A stretch of DNA of 64,000 nt, taken from assembly GCA_016715885.1 (NCBI GenBank), contig JADJXL010000002.1:558001-622000 (forward strand), written 5' to 3'. Origin of the DNA: Polyangiaceae bacterium (GTDB lineage Bacteria; Myxococcota_A; Polyangia; Polyangiales; Polyangiaceae). A program made the translations under genes and the position numbers. Within the stretch, counting starts at the first letter, position 1; the number at the start of each line of letters is the position of its first letter. The notes below the pieces were generated by a model. That model was not told the origin of the DNA. It ran no database searches and saw only the letters and a program-made list of their open reading frames with translations. Below, one piece after another: positions 35,978 to 43,880 of the stretch.

Positions 35978-38214
35978 TGTTGGGCCTCCCTTTCCTGGGC
36001 GTATGCGGGTGGGCCATCCGCCGGACGAAGCCGGCAGCCGCAAACCTTGTATTGAGGGATCTTGCTAATGGGATCTTGCGCCGCCACCGTCAGCCGATTC
36101 GCGCTCTTGTCGCCAGGCCAGTGGTACGGAATGAAAATGGTGTCGGGCCTTATGGTCGTCACCACCATTGCGCGCAGCGTGATCGCGCCCCGACGCGTCT
36201 CCGCCGTCGCCCAGTCTCCGTCGGCAATCCCAAGTTTTTCGGCGAGCCGCGGATGCAGCTCGATCCGCGGCTCCGGGTAATGCTTGATGAGCGGGCCAAT
36301 TCGACGCGTCTGCGTCCCCGAAAGGAATTGACTCACGACACGCCCCGTCGTCAAAAAAAGCGGATACTCCTCGGAGACGTCATCCACCGCGGGTCGGTAA
36401 TCGGCGACGTTGAACCGCGCTTTGCCATCCGGAAAGTAAAACCGCCCTTTTCCCTTTGCGACCGGATTGTCGCTCCCAGGCTCGAACAGCCGCGGCGTCC
36501 CCGGATGATCGTCGCTCGGGCACGGCCAAAACACACCCATTTGCCGCTCGATCTTTTCGTACGTAATGCCCGAATAATCCGCGACGCCGCCTTTGCTCGC
36601 CACGCGGAGCTCGTCGAAAATGGCCCGCGGCCCATCGAATGTAAATCCGTGCGGCCGCCCCAACGCCTTGGCCAGATCCTGGATGATACGCCAATCCTGT
36701 CGAGCTTCGCCGGGACACTCGACCGCCTTGTTCACCTTGATGACCCGCCCCTCGACCTGCGTCACCGTGCCCTCGTCCTCTTCGTGCAGGCTCCCCGGCA
36801 GCACCAGATCGGCGTGGCGCGCCGTATCGTTCAGGAAAAAGTCGATTGCAACGAAGAACTCGAGCTTTTCCAGCGCCCGCGTCACGAATTGATTGTCCGG
36901 CAGCGATACCTTCGGATTGAAGCAAATCGCAATGAGCCCCTTGATCTCGCCCGCGTCGATTTTGCGAAACATCTCGTACGCGTCCACGCCAGGCCCCGGA
37001 AGATCCGCCTCTTTGATCTTCCACACCGAAGCAATGTATTTCCGATGCTCCGGGTTCGATATGTCGCGCCAACCAGGCAACTGATCACACTTCTGCCCGT
37101 GCTCGCGCCCGCCTTGCCCATTCGCCTGACCCACGATGGTCCCGTAACCACTCTTTGGTTTGCCAATGCGGCCCGACGCCAGCACCAAGTTGATGGTCCC
37201 GAGCGCATTCTGCACGCCATTCGAATGATGCTCGATGCCTCGTGCGTGGAATAGAAAGCTCGACTTCGCCGTGCCCCAAAGCTCCGCCGCTTTGCGTATC
37301 GAGCGCTCCGGCACGCCCGTGACCTCCGCGGTGCGCGCGACCGGCCACGTCGCGCAATACGCGGCCACCTCGTCGAAGCCAACCGTTTCCCGCTCGATGA
37401 AGTCCCGATCAATCCAGCCATTCTCGATCATGAGCTGCAGCACGCCCGCAAAAAGCGCCGCGTCTCGCCCCGGCCGAATGGGCAAGTACAGGTCGCACGT
37501 GCGCGCAATCGGCGTGATACGCGGATCCTGCACGATCACCTTCGCGCCAAGCTCGCGCGCTTGCCAAATGTAGTTCGTCGTGATCGGCGAGCACTCCGCC
37601 ACGTTCGACCCCGCCACCCAAATCACCTCGGTGCCGACCATGTCCGACCATGGATTCGTCGTGCGATCGATGCCGAACGCCTTCTTGTTCGCCGCACCGG
37701 CGCTCACCATGCACAGCCGCCCGTTGTAATCGATGTACGGCGTCTTCAGACAAACCCGCGCGAACTTCCCCAGCAGATACGTCTTCTCCGTCGTGAGGCT
37801 CGCGCCCCCGAGCACACCCACCGCGCTCGGCCCGTGTTTGTCCTGGATACGCTGGATCTCACGCGCAGCACGCTCGATCGCCTGCTCGTACGCCATCGGC
37901 CGAAACCCGCTCGCGACCGACGGATCCCGCGCCAGCGCCGTCACCAGCCGGTCCGGGTGCGACCCTTGCAAGTAGCGCTTGACGCCTTTCGGGCACAGCA
38001 TCCCGCGGTTGAACGGAAAGTCCTCCCACGGCTCGAACCCGATCACCTCGTTGTCCTTCACCTTGAGCTGGATCCCGCACTGCTGACCGCAAAAGCAGCA
38101 ATGCGTCTTCACCAGCCGATCCGGCTCGACGGCGCTTCCGCCACGCGTGCGTGCCGAAAGATGCGGGCCGAACGCCCGCGTGATCGCCAAGTCATCAACG
38201 GGCAGCGTCGCCAT
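35974..38214 (-). CDS. NasA-like molybdopterin oxidoreductase catalytic subunit
   Basis: 746 residues, Mo-bisPGD enzyme. The N-terminal 4Fe-4S ligands are C-x2-C-x3-C in CCFCGQQCG and Cys in RGMLCPKG. The molybdenum ligand is Cys in NGRLCMVSAG; no His follows it, unlike formate dehydrogenases, and the CMxSA pattern is that of NasA/NapA nitrate reductases. The second half has the molybdopterin-dinucleotide-binding domain (about 620-730). No Tat signal, so cytoplasmic. The substrate is therefore probably nitrate or a related oxyanion, but this is inference. It overlaps the cytochrome b gene by 20 bp. Confidence 0.83.
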   Translation of the reverse strand: MATLPVDDLAITRAFGPHLSARTRGGSAVEPDRLVKTHCCFCGQQCGIQLKVKDNEVIGFEPWEDFPFNRGMLCPKGVKRYLQGSHPDRLVTALARDPSVASGFRPMAYEQAIERAAREIQRIQDKHGPSAVGVLGGASLTTEKTYLLGKFARVCLKTPYIDYNGRLCMVSAGAANKKAFGIDRTTNPWSDMVGTEVIWVAGSNVAECSPITTNYIWQARELGAKVIVQDPRITPIARTCDLYLPIRPGRDAALFAGVLQLMIENGWIDRDFIERETVGFDEVAAYCATWPVARTAEVTGVPERSIRKAAELWGTAKSSFLFHARGIEHHSNGVQNALGTINLVLASGRIGKPKSGYGTIVGQANGQGGREHGQKCDQLPGWRDISNPEHRKYIASVWKIKEADLPGPGVDAYEMFRKIDAGEIKGLIAICFNPKVSLPDNQFVTRALEKLEFFVAIDFFLNDTARHADLVLPGSLHEEDEGTVTQVEGRVIKVNKAVECPGEARQDWRIIQDLAKALGRPHGFTFDGPRAIFDELRVASKGGVADYSGITYEKIERQMGVFWPCPSDDHPGTPRLFEPGSDNPVAKGKGRFYFPDGKARFNVADYRPAVDDVSEEYPLFLTTGRVVSQFLSGTQTRRIGPLIKHYPEPRIELHPRLAEKLGIADGDWATAETRRGAITLRAMVVTTIRPDTIFIPYHWPGDKSANRLTVAAQDPISKIPQYKVCGCRLRPADGPPAYAQEREAQQ

Positions 38215-39256
38215 GATCTTCTCCACGCCAAAGAGCGCCTTGCGCGAGACCAAACATCGCGCGTCGGCACGCCGGACAGATCTGCTGGTAGTGACTTGCA
38301 CCGCCAGACGTTTCGTACTTGAAGCCGAGCTCGCGCTCGACCGTGATGAGGTCGCGGACCATCGCGGCCGACGCATATTCGCGGTCGCACCGCTTGCATC
38401 GAGCCTGTTCGCTCCGCGCGCCGACGTCCTTGTAGAAGCCCACGCCAAGCTGCGCGGGCCGCTGAAAGATGTGGAAGAACTTCCCGAACGGTAGCCACAA
38501 GAGCGTCACGATCACCGTCGCTGCGTGAAGGATCGCCAGGAAGTCGTACGCATACCCGCGCAGCCACGTGTAGCTCACGGTCAGCATCAGCCCCGTCACG
38601 CTGATCGCGCCCAGCAAAACCAGCGGCAGGATGTCCTCGCCAAACTGCTGCGCCGCCATCGCGCCGTGGTCGATCATGCGCCGCCGGAACGCCAGCATCA
38701 CGCCCGCCAGCACCAGGAACGACGACCACACGAGCCCGTGGAACACGACGAACGCGAGCCACGAGTCCACGGGGAAATCGCCCGCGGCAAAACCGAAGAC
38801 ATACGTGCGGTACGTGTTCAGGTTGCCGGGCACTGTTTCAAAGTGGATCCAGCCGAAGACCAGCGGAAACGTGATCGCAGCGGCGAGAATGCATCCCCAC
38901 ATGAGCAGCCAGTGGGTCAGGCCGCGCAAGGCGTTTCGCTTGACGATGAACCGATTGAACGCGACCTCGACGACCGCGCGTTGCACGAAGCGCACGAGGT
39001 TGCCGAGGAGAAATCGCGGCGACACGAACGCTTGCCAGCCGCGCCTCCAGTACATCCGCGTCGGCGGACGCTGCAGCCACATCGCGTAACGGTACGTGAT
39101 GCCGAACGTCGCGAACAAAGTTGCGAACGTGTATCCGACGAGCGCTGCGTCGAAGTTTGCGAGGCGGCGCGAGCCGACGACGATCATGGCGCCGAGCGCG
39201 ATCGTGAAAACGCTCGCCCAGATGGACGCGCGTAGGACATGCGTTCGAGACGCCAT
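38195..39256 (-). CDS. NarI/DsrM-like cytochrome b with C-terminal zinc-ribbon-like motif
   Basis: 353 residues, first in the operon. About five membrane helices carry likely haem-ligand histidines (LTHWLLMWG, FHGLVW, ILHAATVIVTLLWLPFGKFFHIFQRP), matching the NarI/DsrM/HdrE-type cytochrome b core. After the helices, a soluble tail contains CKRCDREY and CPACRR, a two-knuckle pattern suggesting a bound zinc or iron-sulfur site; I do not know this combination from described subunits. It probably exchanges electrons with quinones. The chosen ATG omits a 12-residue leader. Confidence 0.78.
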   Translation of the reverse strand: MASRTHVLRASIWASVFTIALGAMIVVGSRRLANFDAALVGYTFATLFATFGITYRYAMWLQRPPTRMYWRRGWQAFVSPRFLLGNLVRFVQRAVVEVAFNRFIVKRNALRGLTHWLLMWGCILAAAITFPLVFGWIHFETVPGNLNTYRTYVFGFAAGDFPVDSWLAFVVFHGLVWSSFLVLAGVMLAFRRRMIDHGAMAAQQFGEDILPLVLLGAISVTGLMLTVSYTWLRGYAYDFLAILHAATVIVTLLWLPFGKFFHIFQRPAQLGVGFYKDVGARSEQARCKRCDREYASAAMVRDLITVERELGFKYETSGGASHYQQICPACRRAMFGLAQGALWRGEDHGDAAR

Positions 39257-39385
39257 GTCCAAGCCCTTAGACGGGATTCCAACGGATGGCAAGTTTCTCC
39301 GTTGACGTTACGAAACCCGCACGCTCGTGCTCGGCAGTTCTGTGCGTCCTGATACGACGACCTCGAGCGAGTGTTTTTCGATTCG

Positions 39386-39434
39386 ACAAAAAGGCCGCGG
39401 GTGCAGGGCCAATTCAGGCTCACTGCACCCGCGG
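39386..39434 (-). terminator. intrinsic terminator of the small membrane-protein gene
   Basis: Read on the minus strand, a perfect 12-bp stem CCGCGGGTGCAG / CTGCACCCGCGG (arms at 39423-39434 and 39395-39406 on the plus strand, 16-base loop) is followed by CCTTTTTG. It lies 14 bases after the stop codon of the 88-residue gene and separates it from the oxidoreductase operon. Confidence 0.8.
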
Positions 39435-39448
39435 GAAAATGTTGAGGA

Positions 39449-39715
39449 TCAGAATTCACGTCCGTATCTGATCCACGGTTCCGATGCATACGGATCCGGC
39501 GGTTCCGCTTTCGACGCGTTCATTGCCGACGTCATCGAATGCGGGACATGGACCGACTTCGCGCCCTGCAAATCAGGGGCTTGGGAGTTCGTCTCGAGCA
39601 ACCACGATACGAAACAGAGCGCTACGAACACCGCCAAAACGAGCAATGAAATGACGGTACATACCATGGGCATGCGGGTTCGAGCGCGATCGACGTGCAA
39701 CATCGCCAGCGTCAC
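39449..39715 (-). CDS. small single-pass membrane protein
   Basis: 88 residues, family not recognised. One membrane helix (about 16-39, MVCTVISLLVLAVFVALCFVSW) with a short basic N-terminus and a polar C-terminal tail of about 45 residues, probably extracytoplasmic. The start is taken as GTG because GAGGAGGT lies 4 bases upstream, an unusually strong Shine-Dalgarno for this window. It is followed by a clear intrinsic terminator, so it is expressed alone. Confidence 0.65.
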   Translation of the reverse strand: MTLAMLHVDRARTRMPMVCTVISLLVLAVFVALCFVSWLLETNSQAPDLQGAKSVHVPHSMTSAMNASKAEPPDPYASEPWIRYGREF

Positions 39716-40155
39716 AAATACCTCCTCATGCTGAGAACGAATTGAAATGCGCATGAAGGCGCGATACCTGAACTTCAGGTTTTCAACCCGTCCGTTGGAT
39801 TACGCTCACTCGGGACGACGATTTTTTATTTCGTCGAGCGAGCGGCGGCTAAATTAACCTGGATGGGCGAAGAAAGCCATGGAAATGGCTCGTGAGCAGG
39901 ACAAAGAATGTCCGATCGAAACGGGCACGTTTCGACGAGTGTCTTAAAGTTGACGGTTCTCCACCGTATTCGAGCGCATGACGCGCCTATTCGTCGGAGG
40001 TCTCTTTTAAATTTCAAAAATTTTTTTGATCCTCGACGATTTATTTCTGCGGCCCCCCGCGCCGTGGGTGTTGTGTCCCCAACGATGTCGCAGATGCGGG
40101 GCCGTGTGTGCCGAAGTATGCGTCAAGAGCTCCATTTCCTTGACGTCTTCGCCGA
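39716..40155. other. long AT-rich intergenic region
   Basis: 440 bases without a supported gene, clearly AT-richer than its surroundings (for example a run of T and A at about 40003-40046). A 15-base palindrome ACCTGAACTTCAGGT (39766-39780) lies about 50-65 bases before the small membrane-protein gene and could be an operator. The hairpin CGACGA/TCGTCG with a T-rich loop is at about 39818-39838. Such composition suggests acquired or horizontally exchanged DNA. Confidence 0.5.
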
Positions 40156-41157
40156 TCAAGGGATACCCGTGAGACCGTGTGCATAGTCGGTCCAGTCGGC
40201 AAGCTGAGGCACGTGCAGCGAACGTAGTCGATGCTTGGCGCCCTGAAAGTTTTGCCCTCGGAAGAATCGCGACGCGCCAGTGCGATCGTAATCGATGTCG
40301 ACATGCCATTGATAATGAAAATTCCACACGCCATTGCCGCTCATGTAGCCAAATACGAGAAACGTGCTGCCACTCGCGTTGATGTTGTTGACCGTGTAGC
40401 CCTTGCCCGCTTTTCGATTCTGCTCGTCCGTGATATCCGAATTGTAATAGTGATCCGACGTGAGCTCCAGGGCCAGGTGCGGATGCGTGTAGAAATATCG
40501 CACGTTGACGAATCGTCGTAACAACTTCCGCGTATATCGCCGTTGTTCGGCGCGCGTTCCTCCGGCATGAATCCCATTGGCATGATACATTCGGACATTG
40601 TTGCCGGCGTTGAGCGGCTGCGTGGGATCGTCGCACGTCACGAATATCGAACAGCCATTGACCGCCGTGGTCATGACGATGCGCGGTCCTCCATTGGCTA
40701 TCGTGCTCGTCAAGCGCAAGCACGAAATCTGGTTGGCCCGCGATGGCAAGAAAAAGATGCGGGGAAATGAGGTATGCGGATTCTCGAGCGTATACCGCGT
40801 CTCCAAGGCGCCGCCAGTGACCGCGAGACCAGCGCGAGCCACGGGGCCGACCGTGACGGTCCCATTTTGGTCGTCGAAATGCGTGACGTCGCACAAGTCG
40901 TCGTTGTTGATGGGCGCGAGCACTCCACCGCCGCCCGCAACTTTGAGCGCTGCAGCGTTGCCGGATATCGTGTTCCACTGCGCGTAGCCGTGCATGATCG
41001 CATAGTTGGCCGGATTGACCCATGTCGTGCGCAGAAAGCTCACGGGATCATTCCGAAATTGCCGCGTTGAGTTCGTGTTGATGTTATACGTTGCCCCGTT
41101 GAAATTGAGGTTCGGCATTGCGTCTGTGCCACCATCGTAAACAACAGTCTGCAACAT
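40156..41157 (-). CDS. uncharacterised 333-residue protein
   Basis: Not recognised. No signal peptide or membrane helix; the composition is rich in Asn, Thr, Gly and His. Notable segments are NGCSIFVTCDDPTQPLN followed by VRMYHANGIHAGGTR, a helix RYTRKLLRRFVNVRYFY, and an aromatic/His-rich C-terminal half (YMSGNGVWNFHYQWHVDIDYD). It may be a secreted or effector-type protein, but I assign no function. The G+C content is lower than that of neighbours, and the flanks are AT-rich, suggesting an accessory gene. No convincing Shine-Dalgarno; the first ATG was taken. Confidence 0.5.
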   Translation of the reverse strand: MLQTVVYDGGTDAMPNLNFNGATYNINTNSTRQFRNDPVSFLRTTWVNPANYAIMHGYAQWNTISGNAAALKVAGGGGVLAPINNDDLCDVTHFDDQNGTVTVGPVARAGLAVTGGALETRYTLENPHTSFPRIFFLPSRANQISCLRLTSTIANGGPRIVMTTAVNGCSIFVTCDDPTQPLNAGNNVRMYHANGIHAGGTRAEQRRYTRKLLRRFVNVRYFYTHPHLALELTSDHYYNSDITDEQNRKAGKGYTVNNINASGSTFLVFGYMSGNGVWNFHYQWHVDIDYDRTGASRFFRGQNFQGAKHRLRSLHVPQLADWTDYAHGLTGIP

Positions 41158-41425
41158 GGGCAAATTATCGGAATATTCTGACCACCGTCACCGAACCCCA
41201 GACTTTCCTCGTGAAACGCGATAACGGGCCATCGCGTGCGAGCTACGCGCCAATAACGAGGAGCACGACGCGGTGTCAGGATTGCGGCATGACGGCTGGC
41301 GGTCGTACGACCCAGTCTCGATGCGGTGGGTGAACGTGAATCCGAAGATTCGGTTTGGCCCGGACCTGGCATGGCCACGTCTGTAAATGGGCCGCAGCTT
41401 CAGAGACCCGCAGCACGCGCGCTCG

Positions 41426-42346
41426 TCAGCGCCCGATGCGTTTGCGGATCATCGTTCGCGTCGGCTCGGAAAGCGAGTCGATGTAGGAATCCGAAAGTGC
41501 GTGGAGCACCTCGTCGGGCAGCGTCAGGAGGACTTGCTCGGGCGCAAGGCCCGCGAGCCGCTCTTCGGGGGCATACGCCGACAGGACTTGCTCGGGCGCA
41601 AGGCCCGCGAGCCGCTCTTCGGGGGCATACACCGACAGGACTTGCTCGGGCGCAAGCCCCGCGAGCCGTTCTTCGGGCGCATACGCCGACAGGACTTGTT
41701 CCGGCGGCAAGCTTTGCAAGAGCGTCTGCAGCACCTCGTCGAACCCTTCCAACTCGTGCATCTTCATCTGGATCTCCTTGGTTCCGAGCTGCTTTGCGAG
41801 CCAACGCCGACCTTCGACCGTCCTCGGCTGCTTCCCTGCCAGAAAGCGTAGCACATCGTCGTCCTCGGCGTCCGCAACGACTTCAATTTCAACCACGACA
41901 ATCTTGAAAGGACAACCTTCGAGCTGCCAGTAACCATCACCCAGGTCCCGCCAATGCAGACCATACGCGTGGACGTCCTCATCCATTGTCGGCGACCGCT
42001 TCGTCACCAGGAGCACGCCGCAGAGCTCGCTTCGGCGGCCAAGCGCCTCGACCTCGTTGGTATAATACGTCGTTATGTACGTGAAAAACCGATCGAAATT
42101 GAAACGGCGGTATGGTCGTCCCACGCTCTTGAATTCACAGACGACGTGCTTCGTGAGCAATCCCCAGAGCTTTTTCAACGTTCCCGCGGCGCGACCCGTT
42201 GCATCTTCCTGAGGGAGAAACACGAAATCCAGGCGCAACGCATCGGCCGTCAGCTTCACTTCGCTCTGAATCTCGCGATCCCCAGGCGCTCGCTGGCGCA
42301 GAAGCACAGCCAGAAGCAGGTGCCATGGGGTCCAAGTCGTACCCAT
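41426..42346 (-). CDS. uncharacterised protein with 18-residue tandem repeat, possible nuclease-like N-terminus
   Basis: 306 residues. The N-terminal ~180 residues contain LRLDFVFLPQED and VVCEFKSVGRPYRRFNFDR; the D...E-x-K pattern would fit a PD-(D/E)XK nuclease fold such as Rpn-type proteins, but this is only suggestive. Then come LQTLLQSLPPEQVLSAYA and three in-frame copies of an 18-residue unit (GLAPEQVLSAYAPEERLA with one A/V change) before the end IDSLSEPTRTMIRKRIGR. The first ATG with a good context was taken; an upstream TTG is possible. Confidence 0.6.
   Translation of the reverse strand: MGTTWTPWHLLLAVLLRQRAPGDREIQSEVKLTADALRLDFVFLPQEDATGRAAGTLKKLWGLLTKHVVCEFKSVGRPYRRFNFDRFFTYITTYYTNEVEALGRRSELCGVLLVTKRSPTMDEDVHAYGLHWRDLGDGYWQLEGCPFKIVVVEIEVVADAEDDDVLRFLAGKQPRTVEGRRWLAKQLGTKEIQMKMHELEGFDEVLQTLLQSLPPEQVLSAYAPEERLAGLAPEQVLSVYAPEERLAGLAPEQVLSAYAPEERLAGLAPEQVLLTLPDEVLHALSDSYIDSLSEPTRTMIRKRIGR
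41529..41706. repeat. 54-bp in-frame tandem repeat
   Basis: Units begin at 41529, 41583, 41637 and 41691 (exact 54-base period); three are full and the fourth is partial. They differ by only a few bases, so the array is young and likely to vary in copy number between strains. The length being a multiple of three keeps the reading frame open. Confidence 0.9.
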
Positions 42347-42649
42347 GGGCAAACCTCATACACCACGTGTCAATTCGAGGGCAAACTTTGTCGGACATGA
42401 CAAACGCGCAATCGGCGAGGGCGGTGGGTTACCTCTTGGCGACCGGAGAAGTCCGATATGCGCTCGGGTACGCGTCCCTCATGAAATTGGCACGCTCACA
42501 TGCACGGCCAATTCAAGGCTGCCCGAGGGGGCGCGTCAAGGTGCGTGCAGGCTCCGTGCTCCAGGGATACGGCCCCGATACGAACGATCGCGCTCGACCG
42601 TGTGAGTTCTCCACCCAGTCTGCCCGCGGCTGATCTAGTCTTGGCGACG
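42347..42649. other. intergenic region between divergent genes
   Basis: 303 bases between the divergent repeat-containing gene and the phosphoesterase-like gene. Apart from the expected upstream regions I see no hairpin, RNA gene or strong repeat. Several short open frames occur, but none has a supporting start or motif. Confidence 0.4.
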
Positions 42650-43291
42650 ATGCGCCTCGGGATCATCGGACCCGCGAAGGGAGATCTGCGTTTGCTCGCG
42701 CGAGCGATCGAGTGCTTGCTCGACGACGTCGGGGTCCAAAAAGTCCTGTACTTGGCGCCTGACGGAGCGCTCGACATCGTCGCTCGAGCATGGGCGCGTT
42801 ACCTCGTGGGGAACAACCCGAACGAAGATTCGCTCTTCGCACGAGCCACCGTGCGATGCGCAAACGCTTCGTCTCAAGCCATCGAAGCGTTTGTCGCAGC
42901 AGAACGAGCGCGCGCGCGACTGCGTGCGCTTTCGAGTTTGCCCGAGGGCAACAAACGCACGGTCGAGTTCTTCGATGGACGCGTGACATTGTTCATGTAC
43001 GACAAATCGATCCTCGATGAGGACGACGTCGTGGGCGCATCCCTGTTCGTCTACGGCCGCAGCGCCGAACCGAAAGTCAAACGCATCGGCTCGCGCATGT
43101 TCATCACGCCCGGTCCGCTCGCCGGTTCGCAAGGAGGCCTTGCGGTGCTCGGCGAAGGACCAAACGGTGGAGTGCGTGTCGAAATTCGCAACATCGACGG
43201 CTCGATCCTCTCCGAAGAACAGCTCGGAGGCACCGGATCGATGCTGCCCGGTATCAAGATGCGGGTGCAAGGTGGCGACAACGCTGGATGA
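42650..43291 (+). CDS. degenerate YfcE-like metallophosphoesterase homologue
   Basis: 213 residues. The layout follows YfcE/MJ0936-type phosphodiesterases: MRLGIIGPAKGDLRLLARAI for MKIGIISDTHDH, then LYLAPDGALDIV for the HCGD block, and FVYGRSAEPKVKRIGSRMFITPG for YGHTHxxxxxxxxxxFINPG. The metal-binding residues at DTH, CGD and GHTH are all replaced (PAK, APD, GRSA), so enzymatic activity is doubtful; I infer a pseudoenzyme or binding protein. Its end overlaps the nadD start by 20 bases, so it is co-translated with nadD. A TTG 9 bases upstream is an alternative start. Confidence 0.7.
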   Translation: MRLGIIGPAKGDLRLLARAIECLLDDVGVQKVLYLAPDGALDIVARAWARYLVGNNPNEDSLFARATVRCANASSQAIEAFVAAERARARLRALSSLPEGNKRTVEFFDGRVTLFMYDKSILDEDDVVGASLFVYGRSAEPKVKRIGSRMFITPGPLAGSQGGLAVLGEGPNGGVRVEIRNIDGSILSEEQLGGTGSMLPGIKMRVQGGDNAG

Positions 43292-43880
43292 GTCGAGTTC
43301 GTCCGGAACGACCGGGGCGAAAGGGCCACGCGTCGCGATCTTTGGCGGTAGTTTCAATCCTCCGCATGTCGCGCACGTGCTCGCAGCCGTGTACGTGCTG
43401 TCGACGGAACCCATCGACGAAGTGCTCGTCGTGCCCGTTTACAAGCATCCCTTCTCGAAAGAGCTCGCTTCGTTCGAAGACAGGCTCGAGATGTGTCGGT
43501 TGTCATTTTCCTGGATTCCGCGCGTTTCCATCTCCGCGGTCGAACGAGATCTGGACGGCGAAAGTTTGACCCTACGAACCCTCGAACACCTCGCGGCGAT
43601 CCATCCCGATTGGTCGATGCGCCTGCTTCTGGGCGCAGACGTGCTGAACGACTTGCCCAAGTGGCATCGATTCGATCGCATCTCCGAGATAGCCCCGCCC
43701 ATCATCGTGGGCCGCGCGGGTGTGATGACTCCGGGTGCGCCCGAGCCGATTTTGCCGCGCGTATCGAGCACCGACGTGCGTGATGCGCTCGCGCGCGGGG
43801 ACATGGGGCGGCTCGAGAAGCTCGTTCCGCGTGACGTGTTGGCGCTCATCGAGGAGCGTGGTTTGTACCGGAGAAGCTGA
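43272..43880 (+). CDS. nadD: nicotinate-nucleotide adenylyltransferase
   Basis: 202 residues. Adenylates nicotinate mononucleotide in NAD biosynthesis. The nucleotidyl-transferase signature FGGSFNPPHVAHVLAA ([ST]FNPxHxxH) is complete, and LLLGADVLNDLPKWHRFDRI is the NadD-specific GxDxxxxxxxWxxxxxI block. RVSSTDVRDALARG supplies the ISSTxIR-like motif near the C-terminus. The start is a GTG overlapping the previous gene; the N-terminal ~17 residues are not conserved. Next gene: TGATG overlap. Confidence 0.92.
   Translation: MATTLDESSSSGTTGAKGPRVAIFGGSFNPPHVAHVLAAVYVLSTEPIDEVLVVPVYKHPFSKELASFEDRLEMCRLSFSWIPRVSISAVERDLDGESLTLRTLEHLAAIHPDWSMRLLLGADVLNDLPKWHRFDRISEIAPPIIVGRAGVMTPGAPEPILPRVSSTDVRDALARGDMGRLEKLVPRDVLALIEERGLYRRS

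Noticed and set aside
35974..38214. Formate dehydrogenase as the identity of the molybdoenzyme
   Set aside because: The molybdenum ligand Cys is followed by Met-Val-Ser-Ala rather than by the catalytic His found in formate dehydrogenases.
41225..41389. Short plus-strand frame ending YDPVSMRWVNVNPK, reminiscent of Rhs-type YDPxTGRW ends
   Set aside because: Only about 55 codons, no start codon before the motif, no upstream Rhs gene; too little to call a remnant.
41529..41706. Possible CRISPR-like array
   Set aside because: The units are contiguous without unique spacers, are in frame within a gene, and encode an 18-residue peptide repeat.
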